Shown here: positions 61,793 through 64,000 of the stretch, piece after piece
How the letters are laid out: each line of letters begins with the position of its first letter
Numbering within the stretch: the first letter of the stretch is position 1
Origin: Vibrio cortegadensis
GTDB lineage: Bacteria; Pseudomonadota; Gammaproteobacteria; Enterobacterales; Vibrionaceae
Direction of reading: 5' to 3'
Length of the DNA: 64,000 bases
NCBI RefSeq assembly: GCF_024347395.1
Contig: NZ_AP025472.1
Coordinates: 1,736,001-1,800,000 of the forward strand
Notes under the pieces: model-generated
Databases searched by the model: none
What the model was told of the DNA's origin: nothing
What the model saw: the letters and a program-made list of their open reading frames with translations, nothing else
Program-made: the position numbers and the translations under genes

Positions 61793-61840
61793 TTTATAGC
61801 TTTATAGCTTTATAGCTTTATAGCTTTATAGCTTTATAGC
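61793..61840. repeat. 8-bp tandem repeat spanning a chemoreceptor stop codon
   Basis: Six perfect copies of tttatagc (61793-61840). On the minus strand the first unit contains the final Leu codon and the TAA of the chemoreceptor gene, so the array begins inside the coding sequence and runs into the 3' region up to 15 bp before the terminator. Confidence 0.95.
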
Positions 61841-63717
61841 TTAAACTGGCTGATCTCTGTCTCTAGTTCAAATGACAAATCAGAGAGTTTAGCAGCTTGC
61901 GTTGCTGCATCTTGTGCTTCAGTCGCTAGCTCATTTGATACATCACGAATACCTTGAGTATTACGAGTGATCTCAGATGTCACTGAGGCTTGCTCTTCAG
62001 CGGCAGAAGCGATCTGCGTAGCCATATCACTAATACGCTCAACTGCTGTGTGAATTTGAGTCAAACTGACTGCGGCAGAGTTTGCATCATCAACACTTGT
62101 ATCAGCAAGCATACGGCTGTCATCCATAATTGAAACCGCTTTCGTTGTAGTGCTTTGAAGCATCTCAATCGTCTGCTGAATCTCTTGCGTTGACGCATGA
62201 GTACGCTGGCTTAAAACACGAACCTCATCCGCAACAACAGCAAAACCACGACCTTGTTCGCCTGCACGAGCCGCTTCAATCGCAGCATTCAGTGCTAGCA
62301 AGTTCGTTTGCTCCGCAATACCTTGAATGGTAGACAGAATCGTATTGATGCTGTTTCCGTGCGCTTCAAGCTCTTGAATAACATTCGTCGCCACTTGCAC
62401 TTCTTGAGCTAAGTTTTGGATTGAGCTTTGTGTTTGTGTCACTTGGTTAGAACCATGTTCACACGCACCTACCGCTTCAGAAGAGTTTTGAGCCGTATTA
62501 TCAGCATTTCCTGCAATTTCTTGAGTCGCCGCAGCCATTTCATTTACAGCAGTCGCGACCATATTGATCTCGTCTTGTTGTAGTTGAATACGAGCACTAC
62601 GTTCTTCAGCTTGAGAAGCGGTTAACTTCGCTTGCTCTGAAAGAGATGCTGATACTTCACTTAACTTGGTAACCATTAAGTGCATGTTACCCACAAACTT
62701 ATTGAAGTTCGTAGCAAGCTGGCCTACTTCATCATCACTACGTGGTGTTAAACGCTGAGTTAAATCACCTTCGCCTGATGCGATTTCTTCAAGTGCTTTA
62801 GACACACGGCCAAGATCTCGGAATAAGAAGCTCACTAACCAAGAAACTAACAGAATAACGAGTATGGTGATCACTACAGCCGTTGTAATCAGCTGCATCA
62901 GTAGAGATGAGTGCCCAGCTTCTTCTGTTGCACGGTCCATCTCAATACCAAAAATCCACTTAGTATTAGGAACGTTCACAAAATATAGAAGCTTCTGCTT
63001 ACCCTTGTTCTCGATGATTTCGATGCTCTTACTTTGAACTGCTTGCTCAATGCTGTTCATGCTAAGCTCATTCGAAAGCTGGCTTACCGGTTTAAGCAGT
63101 AAGCTTTTATCTGGGTGTGCTAGGAAGGTGCCGTCGTTTGTATCGATCAGCATTGCGTAAGCATTTTCACCAACTTCTAAACTGATGACGTCATTAATCA
63201 ATTGGTCAATCAGTACATCTGCCCCAACAACACCAACAAATTTGCCATTTTGATTTACCGGTTCAGCAATGGTCACAAGTAACGCATTGGTGATCGCATC
63301 TTGGTAAGCCGTCGTTATGATTTGTTGACCTGCAGAGTTTGCATCTTTGTACCACGGACGTTGACGAGGATCATAACCAGCACGGTTACGTTCAGGGTGT
63401 GAACGGAACATGCCACCTTCTGGAGTACCTAGAAAAATATCGTCAAAGTTACCCGCTTTACGGGCTTGTTGAAGAAATGGGACAACGTCAGATTCTTCAC
63501 TAAAGTCGTTAAATGCTGAAGCGATATCTTTACGAATAGTAATCCAGCTTTCTATACCTTCAGAAGCTGCAAACGAAAGGCTTTGTGCTCTTGAATAGAT
63601 GCCAGTTCGAGTTTGTTCAAATAATTTATCAGCGGACATCCAAGTCAATGCAGTTGCCATCAACACAACTGCCGATAAGCTTGCGCCTATCAACTTCTGT
63701 TTAAGAGTAATTTTCAT
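61834..63717 (-). CDS. dCache methyl-accepting chemotaxis protein, likely amino-acid sensing
   Basis: 627-residue transmembrane chemoreceptor. TM1 (about 9-27), periplasmic dCache_1 domain (about 40-275), TM2 (about 280-300), HAMP (about 300-350), then the methyl-accepting and signalling domain with GIAEQTNLLALNAAIEAARAG. In the dCache pocket the residues Tyr115, Arg120, Trp122, Tyr123, Tyr138 and Asp167 resemble the amino-acid-binding signature (Y..R.WY...Y...D) of receptors such as V. cholerae Mlp37 and Pseudomonas PctA. A ligand is therefore likely one or more amino acids or a related amine. The stop codon lies in an 8-bp tandem repeat. Confidence 0.91.
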   Translation of the reverse strand: MKITLKQKLIGASLSAVVLMATALTWMSADKLFEQTRTGIYSRAQSLSFAASEGIESWITIRKDIASAFNDFSEESDVVPFLQQARKAGNFDDIFLGTPEGGMFRSHPERNRAGYDPRQRPWYKDANSAGQQIITTAYQDAITNALLVTIAEPVNQNGKFVGVVGADVLIDQLINDVISLEVGENAYAMLIDTNDGTFLAHPDKSLLLKPVSQLSNELSMNSIEQAVQSKSIEIIENKGKQKLLYFVNVPNTKWIFGIEMDRATEEAGHSSLLMQLITTAVVITILVILLVSWLVSFLFRDLGRVSKALEEIASGEGDLTQRLTPRSDDEVGQLATNFNKFVGNMHLMVTKLSEVSASLSEQAKLTASQAEERSARIQLQQDEINMVATAVNEMAAATQEIAGNADNTAQNSSEAVGACEHGSNQVTQTQSSIQNLAQEVQVATNVIQELEAHGNSINTILSTIQGIAEQTNLLALNAAIEAARAGEQGRGFAVVADEVRVLSQRTHASTQEIQQTIEMLQSTTTKAVSIMDDSRMLADTSVDDANSAAVSLTQIHTAVERISDMATQIASAAEEQASVTSEITRNTQGIRDVSNELATEAQDAATQAAKLSDLSFELETEISQFKL

Positions 63718-63892
63718 AATTCGAGATCAGCTCATGTAGCCAAAAATAGTTGGCGATAGTAGCTATTTTTTTCACGCTCTGCGAGTGAATTCTCATTTAA
63801 TTTTAAGCTTTTATTTATCCTTTGATAAAACCATCAAATAACGTCAATTCTGCGTCGACTGTCAAAAAAAAGCGTTACAAAAAAGCCATCAA

Positions 63893-63927
63893 AATAAAAA
63901 AAGGGATGAACATATCGTTCATCCCTT
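63893..63927 (-). terminator. terminator of the gene entering from the right edge
   Basis: On the minus strand, an 11-bp perfect stem (63917-63927 with 63901-63911) and a 5-base loop are followed by a T-rich run (complement of 63891-63900). It presumably ends a minus-strand gene whose 3' end lies near 63957 or 63946. Confidence 0.75.
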
Positions 63928-63956
63928 CATCTATTTATTACACAATTATGTGCTTT

Positions 63957-64000
63957 TTATCGCTTTTCGGTACGCATACCCATCAACAAGCTCACGCACA
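63957..64000 (-). CDS. 3' end of a gene cut by the window edge (unidentified)
   Basis: The last bases contain an open minus-strand frame ending at TAA 63957, encoding ...CVSLLMGMRTEKR. An alternative frame ends at 63946 with ...DGYAYRKAIKST. The downstream terminator shows that a minus-strand transcript ends here, but too little remains to identify the product. Confidence 0.3.
   Translation of the reverse strand, partial: CVSLLMGMRTEKR

Overview
The window looks like chromosomal DNA from a gammaproteobacterium of the Vibrionaceae, most probably a Vibrio. The inference rests on gene content and order: ycjX-ycjF-tyrR-rimJ, a class I fumarase divergent from pabB, an H-NOX gene with its hybrid kinase, sdaC plus a one-chain serine dehydratase, queD, asnS, an HD-GYP protein and aspC. 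From memory this resembles the tyrR-to-aspC stretch of V. cholerae chromosome 1. The DNA is moderately AT-rich, genes are tightly packed, and no rRNA, tRNA, CRISPR array or intact insertion sequence was seen.

Layout. 0-9 kb: 5' part of hrpA, a MipA/OmpV-type outer-membrane protein, a small unknown gene, a PhoD-like phosphatase, a TerB-like protein, a DEDDh exonuclease and a CHASE-GGDEF diguanylate cyclase. 9.3-14.9 kb: a DUF2760 protein followed by two divergent Hsp70-family proteins, apparently a dedicated chaperone module. 15-22.2 kb is the most accessory-looking part: selO, two TetR regulators with visible operators, an HPP membrane protein, a MocR regulator divergent from an orphan deoC, an alternative oxidase, and two pieces of decayed or highly structured DNA. 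22.2-25.5 kb: a cyclic-nucleotide-binding histidine kinase overlapping a single-domain response regulator, then a DASS anion symporter. 25.8-33.6 kb: a compact five-gene operon encoding a tripartite RND pump and its own two-component system, with an 11-bp direct repeat upstream. 33.7-48.5 kb: mostly core metabolism and regulation (tyrR, rimJ, ycjXF, fumarase, pabB, H-NOX/kinase, nudL, sdaC and serine dehydratase). 48.7-64 kb: three chemoreceptors of different design (cytosolic tandem PAS, a membrane receptor with a c-type heme motif, dCache), queD, asnS, an HD-GYP phosphodiesterase, aspC, an outer-membrane barrel, and a cNMP/CBS/nucleotidyltransferase protein paired with a DnaQ-like exonuclease.

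Themes. Signalling is heavily represented: one diguanylate cyclase, one HD-GYP protein, three histidine kinases, three receiver proteins or domains and three chemoreceptors. Nitric oxide and respiration recur: H-NOX with its kinase, a probably NO-tolerant alternative oxidase, and a heme-c chemoreceptor. The most unusual non-coding signal is a set of five unrelated short tandem repeats (7, 8, 15, 16 and 16 bp units) that each lie at or just after the 3' end of a gene; in two cases the stop codon is inside the repeat. The best candidates for follow-up are this repeat phenomenon, the DUF2760/Hsp70/Hsp70 module, the heme-c chemoreceptor, and a long hairpin with a T-tract in the asnS leader.
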